Shown piece after piece: positions 16,862 to 24,629 of a stretch of 64,000 nt of DNA. The notes under the pieces were generated by a model that saw only the letters and a list, made by a program, of their open reading frames with translations, did no database searches and was not told the origin of the DNA. The stretch is from NCBI GenBank assembly GCA_041920415.1, contig JBHGYD010000032.1, positions 50,265 through 114,264 on the forward strand, in the 5' to 3' direction. Within the stretch, counting starts at the first letter, position 1. Every line of letters starts with the position of its first letter. The DNA is from JBHGYD01 sp041920415. GTDB lineage: Bacteria; Bacillota; Bacilli; Bacillales; Anoxybacillaceae. Both the position numbers and the translations under genes were made by a program.

Positions 16862-17031
16862 ACGAATTCCTCCTTCTGCAAGCGTGCCACCTCAAGGAGC
16901 CACCATTCCCATTATCGTTCTCTCTTTCGCTGTTTTACTAGACTATTAGATTACAGTTGCATGTGAAACGTCCGCTAATATGCTGGCACGGCAGAAAAAC
17001 GCTTCATCTTAAACGTCACATATTCGAGATA

Positions 17032-18666
17032 TCAACACATTTTAATCACTTCATATTTGGCTAACTCTTTACGCGACTTAGCGTCATAAGCATGAACGGT
17101 GCAAACAAGGCACGAATCATAGCTTTGGGCAATATGAGCCAATTCGACCGGATCTTCAGGATTTTTAATAGGTACGCCGATCATCGCTGTTTCGATAGGT
17201 CCGCGCTGACCGTGACGATCTCGCGGTCCAATGTTCCATGCTGTCGGAGTGACGACTTGATAATTTTCAATTTTTCCATCTTTAATTTGAATCCAGTCAG
17301 CCAAAGCGCCGCGAGCCGCTTCCGTAGCTCCGAATCCGCGCCCTTCAGGCAATTCTTTCGGCTTGATATAAAATTTCTCGTTTAAATCGATTTGCTTCAA
17401 CCATTCCTTCATGCGCAAATAATATTTCGCGGCTTCATGCAGACGTGCCAATACACGCACCATCGCACTTGGTCCGATTTCTTTAATAATATTCAAAAAG
17501 AGAGGATCATAATCCTGCCACTCTTGCGCACCAGGGCGGCCAGCGATTACTTGGCGAGCCAACGGCCCTACCTCCAGCGGAGTTTCTCCGATGCCCGGAA
17601 TATCATAACGTGGTGCTTTAGCAAACGTATATTTTCCTTCTTTTTGTCCTTCGATCGGATCTACAGGATCGGTTACTCCCTCAAACGGATGGTAAGAACC
17701 GCTGCCACGATAGAAAGAATAGGTGTGGTCTTCCCGTATCCGTGCTTGGTCAAAATCATGGAACTTTTCTCCATCAAATATTCCAGAACGGGCAATCAAC
17801 GCAGCATTGCGCCCTTCAATCGTCGGGTAGCGATATTGCTGTGGATTAAAAAAGTTTCCAACGGCTAAATAGCGTCCCGGACCCGCTCCATATTTGTCCA
17901 AGCCGATTTCCATACTATAGCGAATGAACAAGCCAAGATCGGAATCGCGGTGTTCTGGTTTTTCATCCAGCCATGCAAGAACATCGGCCCAAGTCTCGTT
18001 TTCCAACCAGCGTTCAACGGACGAGCCAAGCAAAATTTTCTCCAGCCAATTTTCGCGATAATATTCCAAAATCGAGATAGAGCGAGTAACATCGGACAAT
18101 GTCGGCGCGCTAACAACGCCTCCAGGAACCATGAAGCTGGAATGCGGCCATTGACCGCCAAAGATCGCGTAAATTTCCACTGGTTTAGCCGAAACAGTGA
18201 CGCCAATCTCATAATGTTCTCCCTCAAAAGGAGCCCAACGACGAACCACTTCATCGTACAACTTAGAAGAAGCGTAATTTCGATGCGTTAAACCAATCGC
18301 AAACAAAGCATAAAACCAACGAGGAATGCTTTGAATCGTTTCCGCCGCTTGAGCAATATTGCGGATAAGCGTTGCATTCGGCGGTACTTCCGTGCCCCAA
18401 GCCGTATCGAGCGCATAAACTGCTTTAGTGAGATGGCTTCCACCGCAAATGCCGCAAATCCGAGGGGTAACAATCAAACCGGCCTGCGGATCTTTTCCTT
18501 TTAAAATCATCTCGAAACCGCGGAACATCGTCGCTTCCGTCCAAGCGTCAACAACCACTCCATCTTCAATGGCTACTTTTACATCCAAATCGCCTTCAAC
18601 ACGCCCTAGAGAATGTACTTTAATTTCCATTTTGTTTGTTTTTACAATCGTTTCTTGTTTTTTCAT
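17032..18666 (-). CDS. hhyL: [NiFe]-hydrogenase large subunit, group 1h type
   Basis: Holds the NiFe(CN)2CO site where H2 is split. The N-terminal metal motif is RICGICGGSH (C71, C74, H78) and the C-terminal motif DSCLVCTVH (C519, C522, H525). Both agree with the L1/L2 signatures of group 1h enzymes: GGSHL after the first pair, and DSCLVC rather than DPCLAC. Cleavage after H525 would release a 19-residue tail ending in C. ATG 18666 is chosen (544 aa); GGGGTG lies 12 bases upstream, a loose spacing. A longer frame to 18726 is unlikely because it enters the repeat. Confidence 0.92.
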   Translation of the reverse strand: MKKQETIVKTNKMEIKVHSLGRVEGDLDVKVAIEDGVVVDAWTEATMFRGFEMILKGKDPQAGLIVTPRICGICGGSHLTKAVYALDTAWGTEVPPNATLIRNIAQAAETIQSIPRWFYALFAIGLTHRNYASSKLYDEVVRRWAPFEGEHYEIGVTVSAKPVEIYAIFGGQWPHSSFMVPGGVVSAPTLSDVTRSISILEYYRENWLEKILLGSSVERWLENETWADVLAWLDEKPEHRDSDLGLFIRYSMEIGLDKYGAGPGRYLAVGNFFNPQQYRYPTIEGRNAALIARSGIFDGEKFHDFDQARIREDHTYSFYRGSGSYHPFEGVTDPVDPIEGQKEGKYTFAKAPRYDIPGIGETPLEVGPLARQVIAGRPGAQEWQDYDPLFLNIIKEIGPSAMVRVLARLHEAAKYYLRMKEWLKQIDLNEKFYIKPKELPEGRGFGATEAARGALADWIQIKDGKIENYQVVTPTAWNIGPRDRHGQRGPIETAMIGVPIKNPEDPVELAHIAQSYDSCLVCTVHAYDAKSRKELAKYEVIKMC

Positions 18667-18712
18667 GCTCTTTAAGCACCCCACTTCTAAAATGGTTTCC
18701 CTTAAAAGACAT

Positions 18713-18896
18713 CTGAACCTCTGCACGATGTCTAGCGTACAAAAGAGTTGTTTCTACACCTTCGTGTAGACGATCACCCTTGTTCCGTTAAGTATCTCAT
18801 GGACAAACACCTCGTTGATACTTCGCGTCCTGTCGGCCCGGTTCAAAATCGGTTCCCACTTCACCCTGATGACTCAAGTCGCGAGCTTTCGTTTTT
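18713..18896 (-). repeat. intra-operon repeat, copy 2 of 3
   Basis: The shorter and most diverged copy. It keeps GAACCTCTGCACGA, TTCCGTTAAGTAT, CATGGACAAACACCTC, GGCCCGGTTCAAAA and GATGACTCAAGTC (plus-strand reading). It lies between the small-subunit stop (18899) and the large-subunit start, again within a few bases of the stop codon. Confidence 0.8.
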
Positions 18897-18898
18897 TA

Positions 18899-19870
18899 TC
18901 ACGGCACAAACATATCTTCTTTCGCCCACTTCGGCGCCACTGCCCGTGCCAATGCTGCATTCACAGAGTAGCTGAGCGGATCGCTGCCTTGTGGCACTTC
19001 TTTTGGAATCGAACCGAGAATTTTTTGCGTCTTAAACACCGTTCCCGGTGCTAGGTCAAAGAACGGGAATTGAGGCTCCGTACAGCCAATGCAAGGCATT
19101 CCTGCCCGAGTTTTGGAAGATTGACGGTTCCATAGAATGCGGTTGCATGGCGAATGAGTCATTGGACCTCGACAGCCTTGCTCATAAAAGAGACATCCTT
19201 TTCGCGTACCTTGGCCGAACTCTTCGACCGGTTCTTTCCACTCGAAATACTGCACACGCGTACATCCAGTTTGGGTGAACGTTTTAAAGAACGTTTGCGG
19301 ACGTTGAAGATCGTCTAAAACAACGTCTTCCACACGGCCAGTAGCAATAGCAACAAGAATCTGTGTCACCCAGTCAGGATGAGCCGGACAACCAGGAATA
19401 TTAATGACCGGCAATCCTGCTTTCGAACGGAACTGTGTTCCGAGAAATCCCCCTCGTTCTTCTTTCATGTATTGAAGACCAATCGACTCAGACGGATTCG
19501 GTTTTGTCGCCGGAATTCCTCCCCAGCACGCGCAGTCACCGATTGCGACAACGTATTGCGCTTTATGTGCAAAATCCCAAATCCAGTCTTTTTTCGGACG
19601 ATCCATGAGCATATCATAATGCCCGGTTCCGTTTGGCCCTTGAATAATTGTCCCTTCTACCACCAAGATATCCAGCGGGATTTCGTCATTGAGAATTTGC
19701 TCATAAAGGCGGCGGACTTGCTCGCCAAACTCCATCGACAAAGAATGATGATACAAAATGTTAATGCCGAAATCGGTAACTAAGTCAATGACCGTCGGCT
19801 CTTCCGCATTTAAAAACGATTGAGTGTTTCCATTGCACGCACCGCCGTGCATCCAAAGGAGATTTACCAC
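18899..19870 (-). CDS. hhyS: [NiFe]-hydrogenase small subunit, group 1h type
   Basis: Carries the Fe-S relay from the active site. Motifs: LLWMHGGACNGNTQSF at the start, AIGDCACWGGIPA, NIPGCPAHPDW, TGCTRVQYFEW, KGCLFYEQGCRGPM, CNRILWN and GMPCIGCTEP. No Tat signal or C-terminal membrane helix is present, so the enzyme faces the cytoplasm, as in group 1h. An ATG at 19885 opens the frame but has no ribosome site; its own codons form GGAGGTG six bases before a GTG at 19870. That GTG gives the family N-terminus (VNLLWMHGG), so I choose it (323 aa). Confidence 0.92.
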   Translation of the reverse strand: MVNLLWMHGGACNGNTQSFLNAEEPTVIDLVTDFGINILYHHSLSMEFGEQVRRLYEQILNDEIPLDILVVEGTIIQGPNGTGHYDMLMDRPKKDWIWDFAHKAQYVVAIGDCACWGGIPATKPNPSESIGLQYMKEERGGFLGTQFRSKAGLPVINIPGCPAHPDWVTQILVAIATGRVEDVVLDDLQRPQTFFKTFTQTGCTRVQYFEWKEPVEEFGQGTRKGCLFYEQGCRGPMTHSPCNRILWNRQSSKTRAGMPCIGCTEPQFPFFDLAPGTVFKTQKILGSIPKEVPQGSDPLSYSVNAALARAVAPKWAKEDMFVP

Positions 19871-19918
19871 TTTCTCCACCTCCATAAAAATATGAGTTTT
19901 AAACTATATTTTTTCAAT

Positions 19919-20126
19919 TTCTGAACCTCTGCACGACTAAAGTCGGAAGGTTCTGACGTACTAAAGAGTTTTTCCTACATCTGCGTACAGGCACTCTCTC
20001 TTGTTTCGTTAAGTATCATGGACAAACACCTCACTGGTGTTTAGCACCCTGTTGGCTCGGTTCAAAACCGTTTTCTACTTCATCCCGATGACTCAAGTCA
20101 CGGGCTTTCGTGGCTATATACTTTTG
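19919..20126 (-). repeat. intra-operon repeat, copy 3 of 3
   Basis: Nearly the same as copy 1 over its full length, including the CGACTAAAGTCG hairpin and the CTATATACTTTTGTAA right end (plus-strand reading). It lies between the hypB stop (20150) and the small-subunit start. Confidence 0.85.
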
Positions 20127-20149
20127 TAAAACAGCTAAGTTTTGAGCGT

Positions 20150-20845
20150 TTATAGGGAGCCGGACATATGAACAAATGCTGATCTGCCCGCCTCTAAACG
20201 CGAAAGCCATTCGTCGATTCCTTCTCCCGTGCGAGCAGAAACTTCATGAATACGAATGCCTGGCCGCACCTCATTCAATGCTTCATAAAAACGGTTTCGT
20301 TGAAAACCTACCGCTTCCGCTAAATCAATTTTTGTGATGATCGCTGCATCAGCGCTGTTGACGATGGTTGGATATTTTACAGGTTTGTCCTCGCCCTCTG
20401 TCACGGAAAAGAGAACGGCACGCTGGTTTTCTCCCAAGTCATAACTTGCGGGACAGACGAGATTCCCAACATTTTCAATAAAAAGAAAATCGATTTTTTC
20501 CAAATCCCAATCTTGCAACGTTCGCTCAATCATTTCCGCTTCCAGATGGCAAACGGTTCCAGTTGTAATTTGGCGTACTTTTGCCCCGCTTTGCCGCAAG
20601 CGATCCGCGTCGTTTTCCGTGGCCAAATCACCAACTAAAGCGGCTACTTGATACCGTTTGCCAAGGCGGGTAAGCACTTCTGTAAGCAGCGTCGTTTTTC
20701 CCGCTCCGGGGCTGGAAACGAGATTGACGACATAAACGCCCGCTTTTCGAAAACGCTTCCGTAATTCCCTAGCAAGAAGGTCATTTTTCTTCAAAACGTT
20801 CTGGCGAATTTCAACAATTCGAGGATTCAACGTCAGCTCTTGCAT
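20150..20845 (-). CDS. hypB: nickel-inserting GTPase HypB
   Basis: A GTPase that, with HypA, loads Ni into the large subunit. It shows a P-loop SSPGAGKTTLL, the metal-site region TGTVCHLEAEMIERTL, LFIENVGNLVCPASYDLGE, ITKIDLAEAVGF and SARTGEGIDEWL. It lacks the His-rich nickel-storage stretch seen in some HypB proteins. The ATG at 20845 (231 aa) is preferred over a GTG at 20857 that sits directly against its ribosome site. It overlaps hypA by 35 bp. Confidence 0.94.
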   Translation of the reverse strand: MQELTLNPRIVEIRQNVLKKNDLLARELRKRFRKAGVYVVNLVSSPGAGKTTLLTEVLTRLGKRYQVAALVGDLATENDADRLRQSGAKVRQITTGTVCHLEAEMIERTLQDWDLEKIDFLFIENVGNLVCPASYDLGENQRAVLFSVTEGEDKPVKYPTIVNSADAAIITKIDLAEAVGFQRNRFYEALNEVRPGIRIHEVSARTGEGIDEWLSRLEAGRSAFVHMSGSL

Positions 20846-21194
20846 TTTCTTCCCCACCTTCCAAAGCGTACAATTCCATCTCTCGTCCCGCGAGCACCTG
20901 GCCTGTTTTCGTCCTGCACACAGGACAACGCATGGGAAACGGTTCGGGCAAAATCCGCGCTTCTTGGCAGTCAGGACAGAAAACTGTTACGGGAACATTT
21001 TCAATGATCAGTTTTGCTCCTTCCAAAGAAGTTCCTTGAACGACCACATCGAAGGAAAATTCTAAAGCTTCTTTTACGACTCCCGACAAAGCGCCGAGCT
21101 TTAAATACAGCGCTTTAACTTGCTTTATTCCCGAATTTTCCGCCGCTTCCATCGCTAATTCAACTAAGCTGTGGGCAATAGATAACTCATGCAT
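20811..21194 (-). CDS. hypA: nickel metallochaperone HypA
   Basis: Binds Ni through its N-terminal MHE and structural Zn through two CxxC pairs. It starts MHELSIAHSLVELAMEAAEN; zinc ligands are CPDC and CPVC (VFCPDCQEARILPEPF, MRCPVCRTKTG). At 127 aa it has a slightly long C-terminus. AAGGAGAT six bases before the ATG fixes the start; the longer frame upstream is excluded because His-2 must follow Met. It overlaps the DUF1641 gene by a few bases. Confidence 0.96.
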   Translation of the reverse strand: MHELSIAHSLVELAMEAAENSGIKQVKALYLKLGALSGVVKEALEFSFDVVVQGTSLEGAKLIIENVPVTVFCPDCQEARILPEPFPMRCPVCRTKTGQVLAGREMELYALEGGEENARADVESSNC

Positions 21195-21714
21195 GGTTGA
21201 TCTCCTTCGATAAGTATCGCGCAAAATTAAGGACAAAATTAAGCGCCGGCTGCACTTCGGGATCACTTAACGCCCGCATCAGTCCAATGATTCCCACACG
21301 TTTCGTTCCCGTTTCCGCCGCCTCTTTAGAGGCCTCGTGCAACGAACGAAACACCTTTCCAATTATTTGCGCCGAGCGCACGTCCAAAACATCGGATTTG
21401 AACAGCTCTTGAACTTGCGGAGAATCGAGGAATTCTTGCATTCGATACAATGCGGTTAAGGCATGCTCAAAACGCGTAACATATTCTGGTCTAGATAAGC
21501 TTTGTCGCAAAAGAATAACAAGCTCGTTAATCGAATCAGCAAATTCTGGTCCGCGCCGAAGAAAATTTTCCAGCATATCTAGCAGAAACGTTACATTCTC
21601 CAGCTTATCGAGCAGGCGGATCAGTTGCTCAATCGTTTGCGGATCTGAAAGCTTTTCAACCAACAAGTGATCAATTGGCGTTTCCATGACCTCTCCTTTC
21701 CCAGCTTCCCCCAT
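21187..21714 (-). CDS. DUF1641-domain protein, first gene of the hydrogenase cassette
   Basis: 175 aa, helical, no Cys. The C-terminal part (GIIGLMRALSDPEVQPALNF, then VLNFARYLSKEI) is the DUF1641 signature. DUF1641 proteins are often encoded with formate dehydrogenases or hydrogenases; their function is not established. AAGGAGG seven bases before the ATG at 21714 fixes the start. It overlaps hypA by eight bases, so it is in the same transcript. Confidence 0.8.
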   Translation of the reverse strand: MGEAGKGEVMETPIDHLLVEKLSDPQTIEQLIRLLDKLENVTFLLDMLENFLRRGPEFADSINELVILLRQSLSRPEYVTRFEHALTALYRMQEFLDSPQVQELFKSDVLDVRSAQIIGKVFRSLHEASKEAAETGTKRVGIIGLMRALSDPEVQPALNFVLNFARYLSKEINHA

Positions 21715-21799
21715 TACGATTCCTCCTTCTCGATTTTCACAGAATAAAAAGTGAGTCATTTTGGTAACATCGTTGTCTTATTTGCTAGCTGCTAAAATA

Positions 21800-21829
21800 A
21801 TAATACAATAATTCCGAATTTTTTAACAA
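21800..21829 (-). promoter_or_regulatory. candidate promoter of the hydrogenase operon
   Basis: Minus strand: TTGTTA (21829-21824), an 18-bp spacer, then TATTAT (21805-21800), about 85 bp before the first start codon. The match is fair only. No clear operator was found. Confidence 0.35.
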
Positions 21830-21852
21830 TATATATCATAAAAAAATCCTAT

Positions 21853-22101
21853 TCATCTACCAAATTTTGCAGAAAGCGAAAGATTCGCTTTCGTAATATC
21901 CCCTTCGATAATGTGCCATTTTTCACGCACATAGCCGGTGGCAGAATCAATTTTCTCCATTTCTCGTTCTGCTTTTTCTTTAATACTAGGGAACACAAGC
22001 AAATAGATCTTTTCCGGCTATCATTTGTTTATGAGTTCTTTGACTAATAAACTCGTGAAACCAGGGTAGCCGGTAAAAAAGTAACTATTCCCTATGTTCA
22101 T
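21853..22101 (-). pseudogene. SDR/thioester-reductase-like gene, N-terminal fragment
   Basis: An ATG at 22101 after AAAAGGTGGG opens YFFTGYPGFTSLLVKELINK, a Rossmann-type start of the TGYPGF class, and stops at codon 27. The next frame continues KIYLLVFPSIKEKAEREMEK, VREKWHIIEGDITKANL and ends at 21853. Together they look like the first ~80 residues of an SDR protein of 350 aa or more, with a frameshift and the rest deleted. It lies just upstream of the hydrogenase promoter. Confidence 0.6.
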
Positions 22102-22213
22102 CCCACCTTTTCACAGTCTTTTCATACTAATTCTATTTTGCGGATAATCTAAAATTCCTTCCTGCTTCTTAACCATTTCTCCTCTTCTTTCGTACAGAAA
22201 ACGGATAATTATC

Positions 22214-22243
22214 TTGTCATGACACACACAGTATGCGTATAAT
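22214..22243 (+). promoter_or_regulatory. promoter of the antisense antitoxin RNA
   Basis: TTGTCA (22214-22219), an 18-bp spacer and a perfect TATAAT (22238-22243) on the plus strand, reading against the toxin gene. The start of transcription would be about 22250. Confidence 0.65.
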
Positions 22244-22249
22244 AAAGTT

Positions 22250-22387
22250 GAACAGCATAAAATAAAAACAGGACATTGGCGACAACCAATGTCCCATCGA
22301 TACACAGCTTACTGCAAGAAGTGCAGTGGCCCGGAAAGCGGATAGTAACCTACCCTCACTTAGGCCGAGCAGGGTGGGTTACTTTTT
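22250..22387 (+). ncRNA. antisense RNA, probable type I antitoxin
   Basis: About 138 nt from the promoter above to an intrinsic terminator: GTAACCTACCCT (22345-22356) pairs with AGGGTGGGTTAC (22371-22382), followed by TTTTTG. It covers the last three codons and the 3' UTR of the toxin mRNA encoded on the other strand, the arrangement of RatA over txpA. No coding frame is visible. Confidence 0.6.
22265..22294 (-). terminator. terminator of the toxin mRNA
   Basis: GGACATTGG / CCAATGTCC hairpin; on the minus strand it is followed by TGTTTTTATTTT. Confidence 0.8.
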
Positions 22388-22468
22388 GTCTTTGGATACA
22401 GCGATGACGGTTACGATCAGCGATGCAAAGGCAATCATTAATGTCAGCGCATCGGCAACGGTCATCAT
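22379..22468 (-). CDS. holin-like type I toxin
   Basis: 29 aa: MMTVADALTLMIAFASLIVT, VIAVSKDKK. A short start, one transmembrane helix and a Lys-rich end define the Hol_Tox / TxpA-BsrG type of membrane toxin. GGGAGGTG lies six bases before the first ATG and is itself the arm of a hairpin. The mRNA would run from about 22526 to the terminator at 22265. An antisense RNA covers its 3' part. It acts at the cell membrane; toxicity is inferred from family and layout. Confidence 0.75.
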   Translation of the reverse strand: MMTVADALTLMIAFASLIVTVIAVSKDKK

Positions 22469-22477
22469 CAGCGGCAC

Positions 22478-22495
22478 CTCCCTTCTTTAAGGGAG
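22478..22495 (-). promoter_or_regulatory. hairpin hiding the toxin ribosome site
   Basis: CTCCCTT / AAGGGAG with a 4-base loop; the 3' arm contains the Shine-Dalgarno of the toxin. In addition GCAGGGTGGG near the mRNA 5' end (22514-22505) is perfectly complementary to CCCACCCTGC (22378-22369) just after the stop codon, so the mRNA can close on itself. Confidence 0.65.
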
Positions 22496-22532
22496 TAGCC
22501 ACTGCCCACCCTGCATGTAGCTGTGCATGTTT

Positions 22533-22538
22533 ATTATA
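22533..22538 (-). promoter_or_regulatory. -10 box of the toxin promoter
   Basis: Minus strand TATAAT preceded by TGG (extended -10). No good -35; the extended -10 may compensate. Confidence 0.55.
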
Positions 22539-22549
22539 CCATAAATCTC

Positions 22550-22577
22550 AAAAACACGAATATATATTCGTGTTTTT
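22550..22577 (-). terminator. perfect palindrome, terminator of the DinB gene
   Basis: A 28-bp perfect palindrome with core ACACGAATATATATTCGTGT flanked by A5 and T5. It fits a bidirectional terminator between the DinB gene and the toxin promoter. Confidence 0.65.
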
Positions 22578-22617
22578 AATAATAAAGAGTGAAAATGTTA
22601 CGATAAGCAATGTTAGT

Positions 22618-23127
22618 CTATTCATTTGTTTCGCGCTTTATGATCGGACGCAACATGGATTCGTTTAACCCATTTTGACAAAACTGAAATGAAATGCCTG
22701 TCGCTTTCTTCACCCTATCCACTATTTGTCCTAAATGATAGCTCGTATGTTCAACTAAATGTAAAAAGCTATGTATATCAACGGTATTACATTCGTTTTT
22801 ATTAATAATGTTAATCAACTCACGCTTCCAGTTATCAAAAACCTCTTGGACCATGGTACAAAGCATGTCTGGCGCAACATTCCATTGCGGAAAATATTCT
22901 TCGATCCCTGTATCAAACTTTTTGTTGGGATGCAAGTAACGGATTGTATTCCGCTGTACATGCTCACAAATATGCAATACGATGCCCCCGATTGAGTTGA
23001 TTCCCCACCCATGATGCTTCCACAGCTGTTCTGTATTTAAGGCTTGAATGGAATGAAGCAATTTAGGAAGATAATGATCATACATCCGATGCAAAGCGAT
23101 TCGAACAATTAGCTTCATTTCTTCCAT
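22618..23127 (-). CDS. DinB-family protein
   Basis: 169 aa, four-helix bundle of the DinB/YfiT metalloenzyme superfamily. His residues suited to a divalent metal occur in GGIVLHICEHVQRN and HLVEHTSYHLGQIVDRV. The superfamily includes thiol transferases and DNA-damage-induced proteins of unknown reaction; the substrate cannot be told. The ATG at 23127 has GGAGGG eight bases upstream, favoured over an in-frame codon at 23151. Confidence 0.8.
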   Translation of the reverse strand: MEEMKLIVRIALHRMYDHYLPKLLHSIQALNTEQLWKHHGWGINSIGGIVLHICEHVQRNTIRYLHPNKKFDTGIEEYFPQWNVAPDMLCTMVQEVFDNWKRELINIINKNECNTVDIHSFLHLVEHTSYHLGQIVDRVKKATGISFQFCQNGLNESMLRPIIKRETNE

Positions 23128-23165
23128 CGACAGTTCCCTCCTCTCGTCCAACTTATGCTATCCTC

Positions 23166-23641
23166 TTACACCGCTTTTATCATCGTAATAAATTCGACTC
23201 CATTGTCGCTGAAAAACGATTGCTTTCTCACAAATCCAATGTCGTTATAGACTTTGATTGCTCTTTGATTGAAGATCGCAACTGTTAGACGAAATGTTAC
23301 AATATGCGGCTGCCCTGCTCTTTACGAATTCAAGACAATAAAAAAATTGACCTCCAAGCCCCTTTCCAGTTAAATCCGGACGCATCCCGATGCCAATATC
23401 CATTACAGAAGCTGACCCGACATAAACTCCTTGGCGATATCCGGAAGGAACCCGCGCTTCCTCTCCTAAACAAAAATAACCGACAATTCCTTCACGCTCG
23501 TCAAATACTGCGTAGTATTCATTTGTAATCATGTTTTCTATATAATTTTCGTCCATGTTATAGAAGCGATATTGATCATTGTACCGCCACCGCGATTTGG
23601 CGGGCGATTTCTTCGTTCATCGATTGTACGTAAAGGTTCAC
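23166..23641 (-). pseudogene. GNAT N-acetyltransferase, frameshifted
   Basis: Three pieces in different frames make one protein: NLYVQSMNEEIARQIAVAV (GTG at 23641), then RYNDQYRFYNMDENYIEN to DIGIGMRPDLTGKGLGGQFF (acetyl-CoA loop), then VTFRLTVAIFNQRAIKVYND, IGFVRKQSF. Two frameshifts, near 23580 and 23290, break it. Order and motifs match a typical ~150-aa GNAT. Confidence 0.75.
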
Positions 23642-23693
23642 ATGTATCCATATCCCTTATTATTGTTATTAATCGCTGTATCCGTTTTACCAT

Positions 23694-24102
23694 TTATACA
23701 TACTTGCTTTTCAAAATGGAATAGACCGCTATATCGTGAAATTTCTCGAATGTGAAATATTTTTCACGCCATAAAAGCTTCCCAGTTTCAAAGGAACAGC
23801 TATCCGATGTATCCCCTGTTTCTTCAAGCAATTCCCTCATCACAGCTGATTCCAAATTCCTGTTCATCCACTTTCCCTGCAGGAACCTCAATGAAAACGT
23901 CCTTCCCCCCGTGTCTATACTGCTTCACCAATATGATTTCATTATTTTTGATGATAGCGACCATATTTACACAATCAGGAAACTCATTGACATAATAATT
24001 TTCAATGATGTGACCGTTAGGAAGGGCCACTTTATCACTTCGCAAATTCCCAAATGGCGTTTGATAAATATATTCGCTTTTTATCACTTGCCACGTTTTC
24101 AT
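23694..24102 (-). pseudogene. Nudix hydrolase, frameshifted
   Basis: The first frame runs MKTWQVIKSEYIYQTPFGNL to IILVKQYRHGGKDVFIEVPA-GKVDEQE. The Nudix box continues in another frame as LESAVMRELLEETGDTSDS and ends LWREKYFTFEKFHDIAVYSI. The frameshift falls inside the Nudix box near 23860, so the active site cannot be made, and the C-terminus is short for an ADP-ribose pyrophosphatase-like enzyme. Confidence 0.75.
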
Positions 24103-24114
24103 GATAACATCTCC

Positions 24115-24612
24115 TTACAACCGCTGAAACTCGGGCGTTTCCATCAAGCACGCGAAAAATCGCTGCTTTGCCTGCCGATACGCTTCCATGCTTTTTCCTT
24201 CGTATGCCTTTTTCAATTCATCATATTCCGCTCTGTACACATCATTCGCAAGCAGCACCTCGCGAAACTTCCAAAAAACGTCGAGCTCGGAATCTATGAC
24301 AGTTAGTTGGACACCTAATGGCGGGTCGGCCGTATCATCTTGAAACGCGCGGAAATAATCCGTTTGCACGCTTCCTTCGTTGATCGCATATAAGGTCGAT
24401 AGCTTCTCAACAGCAACGGTAAACATTTCCGCAGGAACCCGCACTTGAATATCAAGGTCCCCTTTGGTGAGGCTATTGGGAATCGCCGTGCTTCCGACAT
24501 GCTGCACATCCGCTTCCGGCAGCAGGAGCAAAATTTTTTCCTTCTGTTCCAAAAATGTCTTTTCCGCTTGTTCATAAAAGTGGTTTTGCTCTAAAAAATG
24601 AACGCATTCCAT
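24115..24612 (-). CDS. GrpB-family (UPF0157) nucleotidyltransferase-like protein
   Basis: 165 aa. It shows VQHVGSTAIPNSLTKGDLDI, the GSTA(V/I)PG-type loop followed by the DxD of the GrpB family, then LTVIDSELDVFWKFREVLLA and AYEGKSMEAYRQAKQ. The family fold resembles nucleotidyltransferases but the reaction is unknown. The ATG at 24612 has GGAGGA six bases upstream. It is one of the few intact genes in this decayed strip. Confidence 0.85.
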   Translation of the reverse strand: MECVHFLEQNHFYEQAEKTFLEQKEKILLLLPEADVQHVGSTAIPNSLTKGDLDIQVRVPAEMFTVAVEKLSTLYAINEGSVQTDYFRAFQDDTADPPLGVQLTVIDSELDVFWKFREVLLANDVYRAEYDELKKAYEGKSMEAYRQAKQRFFACLMETPEFQRL

Positions 24613-24629
24613 CTTGTTTCCTCCGGTCA

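Noticed and set aside
18666..18726. Longer N-terminus of the hydrogenase large subunit
   Set aside because: The extra 20 codons run into repeat copy 2 and have no ribosome site.
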